This document shows positions 24,114 to 33,059 of a DNA stretch of 64,000 nt, piece after piece; position 1 is the stretch's first letter, and each line of letters opens with the position of its first letter. Source of the DNA: Aquabacterium humicola (GTDB taxonomy: Bacteria > Pseudomonadota > Gammaproteobacteria > Burkholderiales > Burkholderiaceae_C); contig NZ_JARGNB010000004.1 of NCBI RefSeq assembly GCF_030167915.1, forward strand, positions 186,001-250,000. The letters are read 5' to 3'. The notes below the pieces were generated by a model. The model was not told the DNA's origin. It was given only the letters and a program-made list of their open reading frames with translations, and did not search any database. The position numbers and the translations under genes were made by a program.

Positions 24114-25394
24114 ATGCTGATCCGCAACGCCACGCTGCCCGACGGCCGCACCGGCATCAACCTGCTGGTGCGCGACGGCCGCTTCGCGGCGATCGGCCCG
24201 GTGCAGGACGGGGTGGCCGGCGAGCCGGGCGAACCCGAGCTCGATGCCGCCGGCTGGCTGCTGAGCCCGCCGTTCGTCGATGCGCATTTCCACATGGACG
24301 CGACGCTGTCGTACGGCCTGCCGCGGATCAATGCCAGCGGCACGCTGCTCGAGGGCATCGCGCTGTGGGGCGAACTCAAGCCGCTGCTGACGGCCGAGGC
24401 CATCGCCGAGCGCGCCCTGCAGTACTGCGACTGGGCGATCGCCCGCGGGCTGCTGGCGATCCGCACGCATGTCGATGTCTGCGACGAACGGCTGCTGGCG
24501 GTCGACGCGCTGCTGCAGGTGCGCGAACGCATGAAGCCCTGGCTGGACCTGCAGCTGGTCGCCTTTCCGCAGGACGGCGTGCTGCGCACGCCGCACGCGC
24601 TGCAGACGCTGCAGCGTGCGCTCGACAAGGGCGTCGACGTGGTCGGCGGCATTCCGCACTTCGAGCGCACGTCCGACCACGGCGCCGAGAGCGTGAAGCT
24701 GCTGTGCGAGATCGCCGCCGCGCGCGGGCTGCGCGTCGACATGCACTGCGACGAGAGCGACGACCCGCTGTCGCGCCACATCGAGACCCTGGCCTTCCAC
24801 GCGCAGCGCCTCGGGCTGCAGGGCCGCGTGACCGGCTCGCACCTGACCTCGATGCATTCGATGGACAACTACTACGTGTCCAAGCTGATCCCGCTGATCG
24901 CCGAAAGCGGTGTGCATGCGGTGGCCAACCCGCTGATCAACATCACGCTGCAGGGCCGGCACGACAGCTACCCGAAGCGCCGCGGCATGACGCGCGTGCC
25001 GGAGCTGATGGCCGGTGGCGTCAACGTCGCGTTCGGCCACGACTGCGTGATGGACCCGTGGTACGCACTCGGCTCCGGCGACATGCTGGAGGTCGCGCAG
25101 ATGGGACTGCACGTCGCGCAGATGACTTCGCAGGCGCAGATGCGTGCCTGCTTCGATGCGGTGACGGTGAATGCCGCACGCGTGCTCGGTCTCGAAGGCT
25201 ACGGGCTCGAGGTCGGTTGCCATGCGGATGCGGTGCTGCTGCAGGCGCGCACGCCGGCCGAGGCGATCCGCCTGCGTGCGGCGCGCCTGGCGGTGATGCG
25301 CCGCGGCGAGGTGGTCGCGCGGCAGGCGCCGGCGGCGTCGGTGCTGGACCTCGGCGGCCGTCGCGCGCAGGTCGACTGGACCCTGGCGCGCTGA
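24114..25394 (+). CDS. Cytosine deaminase-like amidohydrolase
   Basis: A zinc- or iron-dependent deaminase of 426 residues, collinear with E. coli CodA (427 residues). Metal ligands: DAHFHMD near residue 59-63, MHCDESDD, SHLTSMHS, and Asp in FGHDCVMDPWY; the substrate Gln is in VAFPQDG. The residue after the catalytic Asp is Cys where CodA has Asp314, a position known to affect substrate choice, so the true substrate may not be cytosine. GGGAGA precedes the ATG by 9 bases. Divergent from the FAD oxidoreductase. Confidence 0.88.
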   Translation: MLIRNATLPDGRTGINLLVRDGRFAAIGPVQDGVAGEPGEPELDAAGWLLSPPFVDAHFHMDATLSYGLPRINASGTLLEGIALWGELKPLLTAEAIAERALQYCDWAIARGLLAIRTHVDVCDERLLAVDALLQVRERMKPWLDLQLVAFPQDGVLRTPHALQTLQRALDKGVDVVGGIPHFERTSDHGAESVKLLCEIAAARGLRVDMHCDESDDPLSRHIETLAFHAQRLGLQGRVTGSHLTSMHSMDNYYVSKLIPLIAESGVHAVANPLINITLQGRHDSYPKRRGMTRVPELMAGGVNVAFGHDCVMDPWYALGSGDMLEVAQMGLHVAQMTSQAQMRACFDAVTVNAARVLGLEGYGLEVGCHADAVLLQARTPAEAIRLRAARLAVMRRGEVVARQAPAASVLDLGGRRAQVDWTLAR

Positions 25395-25408
25395 ACGGCC
25401 GTCCACCG

Positions 25409-26572
25409 TCAGTTCACCGGGCACTCCGTCGCGCGCGCGGCGTTGCTGCTGCGGCAGTCCTGGTGCAGCACGGTCGCCAGCGACGTCACGGTGGGGCAGT
25501 TCGGGCCACCCGAGGTGCTGAGGATGTAGTTCTGGTTGTCCAGCGACTCGGAGACCTGGGTGTAGGGCTGCACGTTGCGCTGGTTCGCCGTCGCGCCGTT
25601 GCCCGTGGGGTACTGGAAGCGGCAGACCTTGTAGTTGGTGGCGCCCGAGTTGAGCCCCGTGCCGCCGAGGCGCAGCGTGCCGGCCCACGGCGCACCCGCC
25701 GACGGCACGCTGATCACGCACAGGTAGTACTTGTAGCCGGTGATCGCGGTGCCGGTGTTCTGGTCCACCGCGTTGTTCAGCGAGCAGGTGACGCCGGTGG
25801 TGCCGGTGAGGCCCGTGCTGCTGACCAGCAGGCCGGTGGGGAAGCTGATGCTGCCGTCCAGCGAGATGTAGCCGGCGATGATGTACGCGCTGGTCTCGGT
25901 GCAGTTCGCCAGGTCGTCGATGCTGTCGACGATGAAGTTGCAGGTCAGCACGACATAACCGGAGTCGTTCGAGAACACGACGGCGAAGTTGTTGGTCAGC
26001 TGCACCACGCTCTTGCCGCCGCCGAGATCCACCGCCGGAACCGGGATGTTCAGGTTGCGGTTCTTCGGGCGCTTCAGCGTCGTATTGCCCGGCAGCGGGA
26101 AGGCCAGCGCGCCGCTGTCGAACGGGTCGGTCTTCGAGATGATGGTCGAGAAGTTCAGCGTCGTCTCGGCCGTGGCCGTGGTGCTGGTGCGGTCGGCCCA
26201 GCTGACGCTGATCTTCACGCGGCGCCACGGGTCGTCGGTGCTGTCGAAGACCTGCCAGCTGCGGGTGAAGGTGGTGTTCGCGTGGTAGTTGGCGCCGTTG
26301 CCGACACTGTCGGTGGTCGCGCCGGAGCCCATGCTCTCCCACGCGTTGACCCCGGCCGCGGTGTCGATCTGCGTGTAGGAGCGGAACTCCTCGATCTTCT
26401 CCTGCGCCAGCCGCGCGGCCTCGCCGCGCTGGCGCGCGACGTCCTCGCTGCGCGCGAGCTTCAGGCTGACGCCGGCGATCGCCAGCAGGCCGAAGGCCAT
26501 GATGACCAGCGCGATCATCGACTCCAGCAGCGAGAAGCCCTGCTGGCGGCGGAAAGTGATGCGGCGCTTCAT
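25409..26572 (-). CDS. pilV: PilV-like minor pilin with long C-terminal extension
   Basis: Type IV pilus minor pilin or modification protein. Prepilin leader RRQQG|FSLLESM with cleavage after G12 and the conserved Glu at +5 (E17), then a hydrophobic helix. At 387 residues it is about twice the normal size; the additional C-terminal part of about 200 residues is Cys-containing and rich in Ser/Thr/Gly/Asn, like an adhesin or surface domain. Overlaps pilX by 4 bases (ATGA). Last gene of the operon. Confidence 0.85.
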   Translation of the reverse strand: MKRRITFRRQQGFSLLESMIALVIMAFGLLAIAGVSLKLARSEDVARQRGEAARLAQEKIEEFRSYTQIDTAAGVNAWESMGSGATTDSVGNGANYHANTTFTRSWQVFDSTDDPWRRVKISVSWADRTSTTATAETTLNFSTIISKTDPFDSGALAFPLPGNTTLKRPKNRNLNIPVPAVDLGGGKSVVQLTNNFAVVFSNDSGYVVLTCNFIVDSIDDLANCTETSAYIIAGYISLDGSISFPTGLLVSSTGLTGTTGVTCSLNNAVDQNTGTAITGYKYYLCVISVPSAGAPWAGTLRLGGTGLNSGATNYKVCRFQYPTGNGATANQRNVQPYTQVSESLDNQNYILSTSGGPNCPTVTSLATVLHQDCRSSNAARATECPVN

Positions 26573-27897
26573 GGCAACGTGTCCGTGGTGGTGCGGAAAT
26601 CGCGCCAGCTGCCCGGGACGCGCACGAGCGGGGCGCTCATGCGGCGGGCGTTCTTCAGCGCATCGGGGTCGTAGGTCACCGTGCCGTTGCCGTTGGTCTT
26701 GTAGGCCGCGCAGGTGATCTGGGCACCGTTGATGTTGGCCGTGCCGGTGCCGATGTCGTTCCAGTCGGCGCTGTTCGAGAAGATCAGGCCGTAGAAGGTA
26801 TTGGTGCCGTTGATCTTCAGCGCGTTGGGCGTGACGAAGATGATCGGGTCGCCTTGCGAGCCGTAGGTGTTGTTGCCGCTGAGCTGCAGGTCGGTGGCAA
26901 AGTAGAACGAGCGCCAGCCCTGGCTGTAGGCGGTGTCGATCTTGCTCTTGCAGTCGGACGCGCTGCCGCAGCTGATGATCTTGGTGGTCGGCGAATCGCG
27001 GAAGCGCTCGATGGTCATGCCGAAGTAGGTCTTGAACATCGCCGAGTTCTCGCAGGTCGGGTCGGCGCTGGCCAGCGAGTACAGCGACTGGTCGTTCTCG
27101 ATCTGCGAGTTCGCCACCGGCTGGCCCGCCAGCGTGGTCACCGACGTGCCCGGCGAGGTGTCGATCGTCGTGCCGGCATTGATCGTGATGCCGTTGGTCG
27201 CGACGTCGTTGTTGGCGACGTTGAACGAGCCGCCGATGTCGCACGAGGTGCCGCAGGTCAGCGGCGCGGCCGGCGGGCGCGGCGACAGGCCGAGCTTCAG
27301 CGTCACGGTCGTGCGCGCATTGCCGTCGGCATTGCCGTAGGTGGTCGATGCGCACGACGCCGCCTGCGCACTGCAGGCCCAGGCGGTGATCTTCACCGCG
27401 TCGGTATCGCCGGGCACCGCCTCGAAGGCCACGGTGAAGCCGGGCTGCACCGCGCTGCCGAGGCTGGCCACCGCCGTGCCGCTGCCCGGGGTGTTGGGGC
27501 AGCTGCAGCTGAGCGTGCCGGTGGCCGGATCGATCTTGCAGCCGGGGAAGACGGTGGTGGCCGGCGCGACATCGGTCGACGGCGTCGCGGCGTTCCAGTT
27601 CGTCATCACGTAGCGCTTGCGGAACGAGGTGTTGCCGGCCGTGTTGTCGAAGGTGCAGTTGGCGCCGATGTCGTAGGGCGCGTTCAACATGCCGGTGGCC
27701 CATTCGAGCGCCGCTTCGGCGACTTCGTGGGTCAGCGTGGCCTGCATCTGGTTGGCCGACGTGCGCTGTTCGACCAGCACGCCGCGGTTGACGTACAGCG
27801 CGCCGAGCGACGCGGCAAACAGCAGGATCAGCGCGACGACGAGCGTGCCGACGCCGCGCTGGCGGCGGCGGGAGCGGGTCAGGTGGAGGGAGAACAT
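26569..27897 (-). CDS. pilX: PilX-like pilus assembly protein
   Basis: 442 residues. It begins with a basic segment and RQRGVGTLVVALILLFAASL, the PilX-type membrane helix that lacks the pilin Glu at +5. PilX proteins are usually about 170-200 residues; here a long Cys-rich, Ser/Thr/Asn-rich region follows, ending in a beta-helix-like segment (LQLSGNNTYGSQGDPIIFVT). Normally needed with PilW and PilV to prime pilus assembly in the inner membrane. Eleven bases separate it from pilW. Confidence 0.82.
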   Translation of the reverse strand: MFSLHLTRSRRRQRGVGTLVVALILLFAASLGALYVNRGVLVEQRTSANQMQATLTHEVAEAALEWATGMLNAPYDIGANCTFDNTAGNTSFRKRYVMTNWNAATPSTDVAPATTVFPGCKIDPATGTLSCSCPNTPGSGTAVASLGSAVQPGFTVAFEAVPGDTDAVKITAWACSAQAASCASTTYGNADGNARTTVTLKLGLSPRPPAAPLTCGTSCDIGGSFNVANNDVATNGITINAGTTIDTSPGTSVTTLAGQPVANSQIENDQSLYSLASADPTCENSAMFKTYFGMTIERFRDSPTTKIISCGSASDCKSKIDTAYSQGWRSFYFATDLQLSGNNTYGSQGDPIIFVTPNALKINGTNTFYGLIFSNSADWNDIGTGTANINGAQITCAAYKTNGNGTVTYDPDALKNARRMSAPLVRVPGSWRDFRTTTDTLP

Positions 27898-27908
27898 CGG
27901 ATCACCTT

Positions 27909-28610
27909 TCAGGCCGGGCAGGCGCCGGCGACCTGGTCGTTGCGCACACGGACCGTCGAACGCAGGCTGCGCTGCACGGCGGCATCGCGAACCGATTGAC
28001 CGTGCAGCACGACGGCGTAGCTGCGCACGGTGGTGGTGGGGCAGTTCGGCGTGCCGATGCCGCAGACGGTCGGGCAGGTGTCGCCGAGGCTGATCTGGGT
28101 GACGGTGGGCGTCACGGTCAGCGTGGTGATGTTCACCGAGCTCTTGTCCGTGACATCGGTCCAGCTGCCGCCGACCTGCATCTGCAGCGCGCCGTCGTTG
28201 AGCCGGAAGCCGAACTGCTCGTTGGCATCGAGCGTGTTGTTGTCGGTGGCGCTGTCGCGCGAGAAGCGGTAGGCGATTTCGTTGGCGGCCGGCATGCTGA
28301 CCTGGCTGTACGGGTTCTGCGTGGTCACCGAGGTGCCGCCGATGGCGGTGGTGCCGAGGATCGCGTTGCCCCAGAAGCCGGCGCGGCGGATGTCGCGCGT
28401 GACCAGGTCGGCGGCATTGCGCAGGTCCTGGTTCAGGCGCGTCTCGGCCAGCAGCATGCGCGAGCCGGAGACGTTCTTCGCGAACAGCAGCACGGCGCCG
28501 CTGACCACGATCATGCCGACGGCCGCACCGACCATCAGCTCCATGATCGACAGGCCGCGCTGGCGCGCGCGCGGGCGCGCGATGCGGCGTGGGGGGCGCA
28601 GGCTCAACAT
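27909..28610 (-). CDS. pilW: PilW-like minor pilin
   Basis: 233 residues. A long basic leader then RQRG|LSIMELMVG, with the conserved Glu at +5 (E24), hydrophobic helix, and the PilW-type region RNAADLVTRDIRRAGFWGN. The ATG at 28610 overlaps the fimT stop by a few bases, so translation is coupled. Cysteines near the C-terminus could form a disulfide. Confidence 0.87.
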   Translation of the reverse strand: MLSLRPPRRIARPRARQRGLSIMELMVGAAVGMIVVSGAVLLFAKNVSGSRMLLAETRLNQDLRNAADLVTRDIRRAGFWGNAILGTTAIGGTSVTTQNPYSQVSMPAANEIAYRFSRDSATDNNTLDANEQFGFRLNDGALQMQVGGSWTDVTDKSSVNITTLTVTPTVTQISLGDTCPTVCGIGTPNCPTTTVRSYAVVLHGQSVRDAAVQRSLRSTVRVRNDQVAGACPA

Positions 28611-29077
28611 GCGGTGTACCCGTGGAAGGCGGCCGACGGCGAGCACGTCGCGATGCGGCCGAAGGCGTTGGTGGTGACCTGCAGCTGCGCGCTGGTGTAG
28701 CTGCTGCTGCCGGTGAGGGTCTGCGCCGTGGTGGTGCCGCGCAGGCCTTCGAAGACCACCGTGCCGGCCGACAGCGTGACGCCTGCCGGCAGCGTGACCG
28801 TCTTCAGCACGACATCGGCGCCGGAGGTGGGCGTGTAGCGCACGTCGTACGACGCGCCGTCGGCGGCGACGACCAGGCTCGCGTTGGTGCGGCGATGGAT
28901 GGCTTCGCTGCGCACGTACTGCAGGTCGATGCCCAGCGTGCTGACCGCGCCTTCGAGGCGGGTGCGCGCGATGGACTGCGTGAACTGGGGGGCGGCCAGG
29001 CCGGCGAGGATGGCGGCGATGGCCACGGCCACCAGCACCTCGATCAGCGTCACGCCACGGTTCGGACGGCTCGACAT
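28604..29077 (-). CDS. fimT: FimT/GspH-type minor pilin
   Basis: 157 residues. Leader MSSRPNRG|VTLIEVLVA with Glu at +5, a hydrophobic helix, then LQYVRSEAIHRR, the usual FimT/GspH signature. In some species FimT binds DNA for natural transformation, and the C-terminal arginines needed for that cannot be judged here. The ATG overlaps the pilE stop by one base. Confidence 0.88.
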   Translation of the reverse strand: MSSRPNRGVTLIEVLVAVAIAAILAGLAAPQFTQSIARTRLEGAVSTLGIDLQYVRSEAIHRRTNASLVVAADGASYDVRYTPTSGADVVLKTVTLPAGVTLSAGTVVFEGLRGTTTAQTLTGSSSYTSAQLQVTTNAFGRIATCSPSAAFHGYTAC

Positions 29078-29517
29078 CACCGGCTCCAGCAGGTGGCAGG
29101 AGCGTAGACAGGGTTCGTCGCGGTGACCGTGACGGACATCGCGGTGCAGCCCGTGTCGTTGTTCTGGCCCTTCGACGCGACCGGCGTGAACGTGATGGTG
29201 TACCCGGTCGACGCGGTCTGGCCGGCGCCGATCGACAAGGCCATCGTGTAGTAGCCGTTGCCGGTCGTGCTGCTGCTGATGCCCAGGTTGCCCAGCGTGG
29301 TCGTGTAGGTCGCGTTGTTCGCGCGCCAGCGTTCCTGCGCCTGCATCACGTTGGCCGCGGCATCGCCGGCATCGGCGCGGCGGCCCTTGCGGATGCTGGC
29401 CATGAAGTTCGGGTACGCGATCGACGAGACGATCGCGATGATCGCGAGCGTCACCATCATCTCGATCAGCGTGAAGCCCTTCACGAGGGGGTTGGGGGGT
29501 TGAACGATCCGGCGCAT
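29077..29517 (-). CDS. pilE: PilE-like type IV pilin
   Basis: 146 residues. Prepilin leader ending LVKG|FTLIEMMVTLAIIAIVSS with Glu at +5, YPNFMASIRKGRRADA, and a C-terminal cysteine pair (DTGC and ATCWSR) that defines the pilin D-loop. It is first in a five-gene operon pilE-fimT-pilW-pilX-pilV. The ATG at 29517 fits the leader length; the open frame further upstream is repeat sequence. Likely a minor pilin rather than the main PilA subunit. Confidence 0.88.
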   Translation of the reverse strand: MRRIVQPPNPLVKGFTLIEMMVTLAIIAIVSSIAYPNFMASIRKGRRADAGDAAANVMQAQERWRANNATYTTTLGNLGISSSTTGNGYYTMALSIGAGQTASTGYTITFTPVASKGQNNDTGCTAMSVTVTATNPVYAPATCWSR

Positions 29518-29830
29518 GTCGAGGTTTTCGGCCCGCCGATGGAGCGCTTGAGCCGGAGAAGCGACCGTTCGCGACCCCTGTTCGACCGCTCGTCGGGTCG
29601 AACGGCGTCCCCGCCGCACCGCGCGGACGTCCATCAGCGCACCGCGCGGACGTCCATCGGCGCACCGCGCGGAACCCCATCAGCGCACCGCGCTGGTGCG
29701 CCGCGTCAAGACGTCACGACCGGCAGCGTCGGCTGCGGACCACACTCAACCCTGCGCCCGCGAGGCGCACCCCGTCGCGCGGGGGTCGATCGCTAAAATC
29801 GATCGCACCTCGCGCCTGCACCGCCCGCCC
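29518..29830. other. Intergenic region between pilE and the GST gene
   Basis: No gene is seen in these 313 bases. It holds the divergent promoters of the pilin operon and of the glutathione transferase and, at 29615-29705, tandem 23-base repeats. A short possible -10 (TAAAAT, 29794-29799) precedes the GST gene. Confidence 0.5.
29615..29700. repeat. 23-base tandem repeat, three copies plus a partial
   Basis: Units at 29615-29637, 29638-29660 and 29661-29683, all starting CGCACCGCGCGGA; the first two differ at one base, the third at several. A fourth unit (CGCACCGCGCTGG) degenerates after 10 bases. There are no spacers, so this is not a CRISPR. Confidence 0.85.
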
Positions 29831-30445
29831 ATGAAACTGATCGGATCGCTGACCAGCCCCTACGTGCGCAAGGTGCGGATCGTGATGGCCGAGAAGCGGT
29901 TGGACTACCAGCTGGTGCTGGAGGACGTCTGGGCGCAGGACGCCATCCTGAAATCGAATCCGCTCGGCAAGGTGCCCTGCCTGGTGATGGAAGGCGGCGA
30001 GGCGGTGTTCGACTCGCGCGTCATCGTCGAGTACGTCGACACCCTGTCGCCGGTCGGCAAGCTGATCCCGCCGTCGGGCCGCGAGCGCGTGGAAGTGCGC
30101 ACCTGGGAAGCGCTGGGCGACGGCGTCTGCGACGCCGCGCTGCTGGCGCGGCTGGAAGCCACCTGGGGCCCGCGCGGCGACGCGCGCAGCCCGGCCTGGA
30201 TCGACCGGCAGCTCAGCCGCATCGGCACCTGCCTGAAGGCGATGAGCCAGGGCCTGGGCGACAAGCCGTGGTGCAACGGCAACCACTTCACGCTGGCCGA
30301 CGTCGCGGTCGGCGTCGCGCTGGGCTACCTGGACTTCCGCTTCAAGGACATCGACTGGCGCGGCGACCATCCGAACCTGGCCCGCCTGTCCGACAAGCTG
30401 GCCGCGCGGCCGAGCTTTGCCGACACCGTGCCGCCGGCGGCCTGA
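29831..30445 (+). CDS. Glutathione S-transferase family protein
   Basis: 204 residues. N-terminal thioredoxin-like domain: MKLIGSLTSPYVRKVRIVMAEK, with Ser in TSPY as the probable glutathione-activating residue, then NPLGKVPCLV and the DSRVIVEY motif that holds the gamma-glutamyl group. The C-terminal helical domain includes HFTLADVAVGVAL. Similar to E. coli YibF. Substrate unknown. Stands alone, facing the convergent response-regulator gene. Confidence 0.92.
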   Translation: MKLIGSLTSPYVRKVRIVMAEKRLDYQLVLEDVWAQDAILKSNPLGKVPCLVMEGGEAVFDSRVIVEYVDTLSPVGKLIPPSGRERVEVRTWEALGDGVCDAALLARLEATWGPRGDARSPAWIDRQLSRIGTCLKAMSQGLGDKPWCNGNHFTLADVAVGVALGYLDFRFKDIDWRGDHPNLARLSDKLAARPSFADTVPPAA

Positions 30446-30496
30446 CGATCGCCGGCGCTGTCCCTGACGCCCGAAGTGAGCGGCAGGCGCACGCCC

Positions 30497-31147
30497 TCAG
30501 GCGGCCTGCAGCGTGAAGTTGCCGGCGCGCAGGTCCCACTGCATCTTGCGGTAGATCGCCCGCACGCGGGCCGCGAGCGCCCGCGGCGGCACGTTCTCGA
30601 AGCGCGCGATCTCGGCGATGCGGCGGCCGATCGCCAGGCGGCGCAGCAGCAGCAGGTCGTCAGGACCCAGCGCCAGCGGGCTGATCATCTCGTCCAGCGG
30701 CGACGCGGCGACGCTGCGCTGGTCGGCCTCGAAGTGGTCGAGCAGGCGCCTGGCGATCCATGGCGTGATGTCGGCGGCGCCGGCCAGCGTGTCGCGCGCA
30801 TGCACGGCCAGCGGCTCGGCGCGCAGGTCGTCGGCGTCGTAGAAGCTGTCGGCGCCTTCCTGCAGCGCGTCCAGCAGCAGCAGGTCCTCGCCGTGCGAGA
30901 CCACCAGCACCTGCGCCTTCAGCGGGCTGATGCCGACGCGCAGCACGCGGATCATGTCGAGCACCGTGCCGTCGACGAGCCGCAGGTCGGCGATCAGCAG
31001 GTCGGGATCGTGGCGGTGCATCAGCACGCGGGCCGAGGCAAAACTCTGCACCGGACCGAGCACGTCCCATTCGCCGGTGGCGAGCAGTTCGTCGCGCCAC
31101 GCCTGGCTGCGTGCCGGGCTGTTCCCGGCGAGCAACGCGGTCTTCAT
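30497..31147 (-). CDS. Response-regulator-like protein with degenerate receiver
   Basis: 216 residues. The N-terminal part resembles a receiver domain: ALLAGNSPARSQ in place of the acidic pair and LLIADLRLVDG with a possible phospho-acceptor Asp. The usual conserved Lys is not evident after VVSHGEDL. The C-terminal 60 residues are LuxR-like: LLLLRRLAIGRRIAEIARFENVPPRALAARV and a recognition helix. It lacks a histidine kinase neighbour. It may therefore be phosphorylation-independent. The ATG at 31147 (MKTALLAGN) fits the domain start. Confidence 0.75.
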   Translation of the reverse strand: MKTALLAGNSPARSQAWRDELLATGEWDVLGPVQSFASARVLMHRHDPDLLIADLRLVDGTVLDMIRVLRVGISPLKAQVLVVSHGEDLLLLDALQEGADSFYDADDLRAEPLAVHARDTLAGAADITPWIARRLLDHFEADQRSVAASPLDEMISPLALGPDDLLLLRRLAIGRRIAEIARFENVPPRALAARVRAIYRKMQWDLRAGNFTLQAA

Positions 31148-31271
31148 ATCCCAACGACCCGTGGTTTCTTGATGTAACCAATTCTGGGGACGCGGGCGCG
31201 GACCTGCATCCCCGAGCCGCGGGGGATGTCGGGTCGCTACCGATGGCGGGAGCCGGAGGGCGTGAAGTGCA

Positions 31272-33032
31272 TCACGCCGAACGGGTCGCTTCCGGGTCTG
31301 CCGCGTGAAGCCTGCCACTGGACCCGGCCGCCGATCCGTCGTTGGGCGACGGATTCGGCATCACCCGCTTGTCGAGCATCTGCGCCGCCACCGGCCCCGC
31401 CTGGAAGCTGGCGCTGGAGGCGATCGGCCAGTACAGCGCGAAGACCTGGTGCGGCCACGCCACCTCGCCGCGTTCGGCGGCCAGCAGCTCGCCGCGCTGC
31501 AGCGTCGGCAACAACCGCGACAGCAGGCGCACCGAGTGGTCGCTGGTGCGCCGCACGATGTGCGCCGGCGTGATCTGGTTCGGATGCGTGAGCCCGGCCG
31601 CCTGTACCAGTTCCTTCAGCGCCTCCAGCGTGTACTGGTGGAAGCGGCGCACGCGCTCGATCTTGTCGGGCACCACCAGCGCCTTCTGGCGCAGCGGGTC
31701 CTGCGTCGTCACGCCGGTGGGGCAGTGGCCGGTGTGGCAATGCTGCGCCTGGATGCAGCCGAGCGCGAACATGAAGCCGCGCGCCGCGTTGCACCAGTCG
31801 GCGCCCAGCGCCATCGCGCGCGCGATGTCGAAGGCGCTGATGACCTTGCCGGCGCAGCCGATGCGGATGCGATCGCGCAAGCCGACGCCGACCAGCGTGT
31901 TGTGCACCAGCCGCAGGCCTTCCTGCAGCGGCGAGCCGACGTGGTCGGTGAATTCCAGCGGCGCCGCGCCGGTACCGCCCTCGGCGCCGTCGACGACGAT
32001 GAAGTCAGGCAGCAGGTCGCATTCCAGCATCGCCTTGACGATCGCGAACCATTCCCACGGATGGCCGATGCACAGCTTGAAGCCCACCGGCTTGCCGCCC
32101 GACAGCGTGCGCAGCCGGTCGAGGAACTTCAGCATCTGCAGCGGCGTGTCGAAGGCGCTGTGCGCGGCCGGCGAGATGCAGTCGACCCCCACCGGCACGC
32201 CGCGCGCCGCGGCGATCTCCGGCGTCACCTTCGGCCCCGGCAGCACGCCGCCGTGGCCGGGCTTGGCGCCCTGGCTGAGCTTGAGCTCGACCATGCGCAC
32301 CTGCGGGTCGCGCGCGTTGCGTTCGAACAGTTCCTCGTCGAAGGTGCCGTCGGCGTTGCGGCAGCCGAAGTAGCCCGAGCCGATCTCCCAGATCAGGTCG
32401 CCGCCGTGCACGCGGTGGTGTTCGCTGATCGAGCCTTCGCCGGTGTCGTGCGCGAAGCCGCCGCGCCTGGCGCCGCCGTTGAGCGCGAGGATCGCGTTGG
32501 CGCTCAGCGCGCCAAAGCTCATCGCCGAGATGTTGAACAGGCTCGCGGAGTACGGCTGCGCGCAGCGCTCGCCGCCGATGTCGACGCGGAAGTCGTGGCT
32601 CGGCAGCGCGGTAGGCTGCAGCGAATGGTTGATCCACTCGTAGCCCGCGGCGCCGACGTCGAGCTGCGTGCCGAAGGGCCGCTTGTCCGATTCGCCCTTG
32701 CTGCGCTGGTAGACCAGCGAGCGCTGCTGGCGCGAGAACGGGATGGTCTCGCGCTCGCTTTCGATGAAGTACTGGCGGATCTCGGGGCGGATCCATTCGA
32801 GCAGGTAGCGCAGGTGGCCGATCACCGGGTAGTTGCGCAGCACCGCGCGCCGGTTCTGCCGCAGGTCGTGCACGCCGGTCGCGAGGCCGAAGAGGCCGAG
32901 CAGCGCCATCCACGCCAGCTCGCCGAAGCCGACCCAGGCGAACAGACCGAGCAGCGCGAAGACCGCGCACAGCAGCAGCGTCAGGTAGCGGATGGGGAAA
33001 TGGCGGTCGAGCGCACTCAGCCAGCTGGGCAT
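31272..33032 (-). CDS. FMN-binding glutamate synthase family protein
   Basis: 586 residues. Two membrane helices at the N-terminus (about 15-60) are followed by a GltB-type FMN barrel: SAMSFGALSANAILALN, HDTGEGSISEHH, LSQGAKPGHGGVLPG, DGAEGGTGAAP and the three-cysteine cluster CIQAQHCHTGHCPTG. It lacks the glutamine amidotransferase domain, so it is not a full glutamate synthase; homologues are widespread and poorly characterised. Membrane location may couple it to respiratory electron transfer. C-terminal tail of about 20 Ser/Gly/Asp-rich residues. Confidence 0.9.
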   Translation of the reverse strand: MPSWLSALDRHFPIRYLTLLLCAVFALLGLFAWVGFGELAWMALLGLFGLATGVHDLRQNRRAVLRNYPVIGHLRYLLEWIRPEIRQYFIESERETIPFSRQQRSLVYQRSKGESDKRPFGTQLDVGAAGYEWINHSLQPTALPSHDFRVDIGGERCAQPYSASLFNISAMSFGALSANAILALNGGARRGGFAHDTGEGSISEHHRVHGGDLIWEIGSGYFGCRNADGTFDEELFERNARDPQVRMVELKLSQGAKPGHGGVLPGPKVTPEIAAARGVPVGVDCISPAAHSAFDTPLQMLKFLDRLRTLSGGKPVGFKLCIGHPWEWFAIVKAMLECDLLPDFIVVDGAEGGTGAAPLEFTDHVGSPLQEGLRLVHNTLVGVGLRDRIRIGCAGKVISAFDIARAMALGADWCNAARGFMFALGCIQAQHCHTGHCPTGVTTQDPLRQKALVVPDKIERVRRFHQYTLEALKELVQAAGLTHPNQITPAHIVRRTSDHSVRLLSRLLPTLQRGELLAAERGEVAWPHQVFALYWPIASSASFQAGPVAAQMLDKRVMPNPSPNDGSAAGSSGRLHAADPEATRSA

Positions 33033-33059
33033 CGGGGGAACCTCCTCGCCCGCCGCATG

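Noticed and set aside
29615-29700. Repeats that might be a CRISPR array
   Set aside because: The 23-base units are directly adjacent with no spacers, and no cas genes are near.
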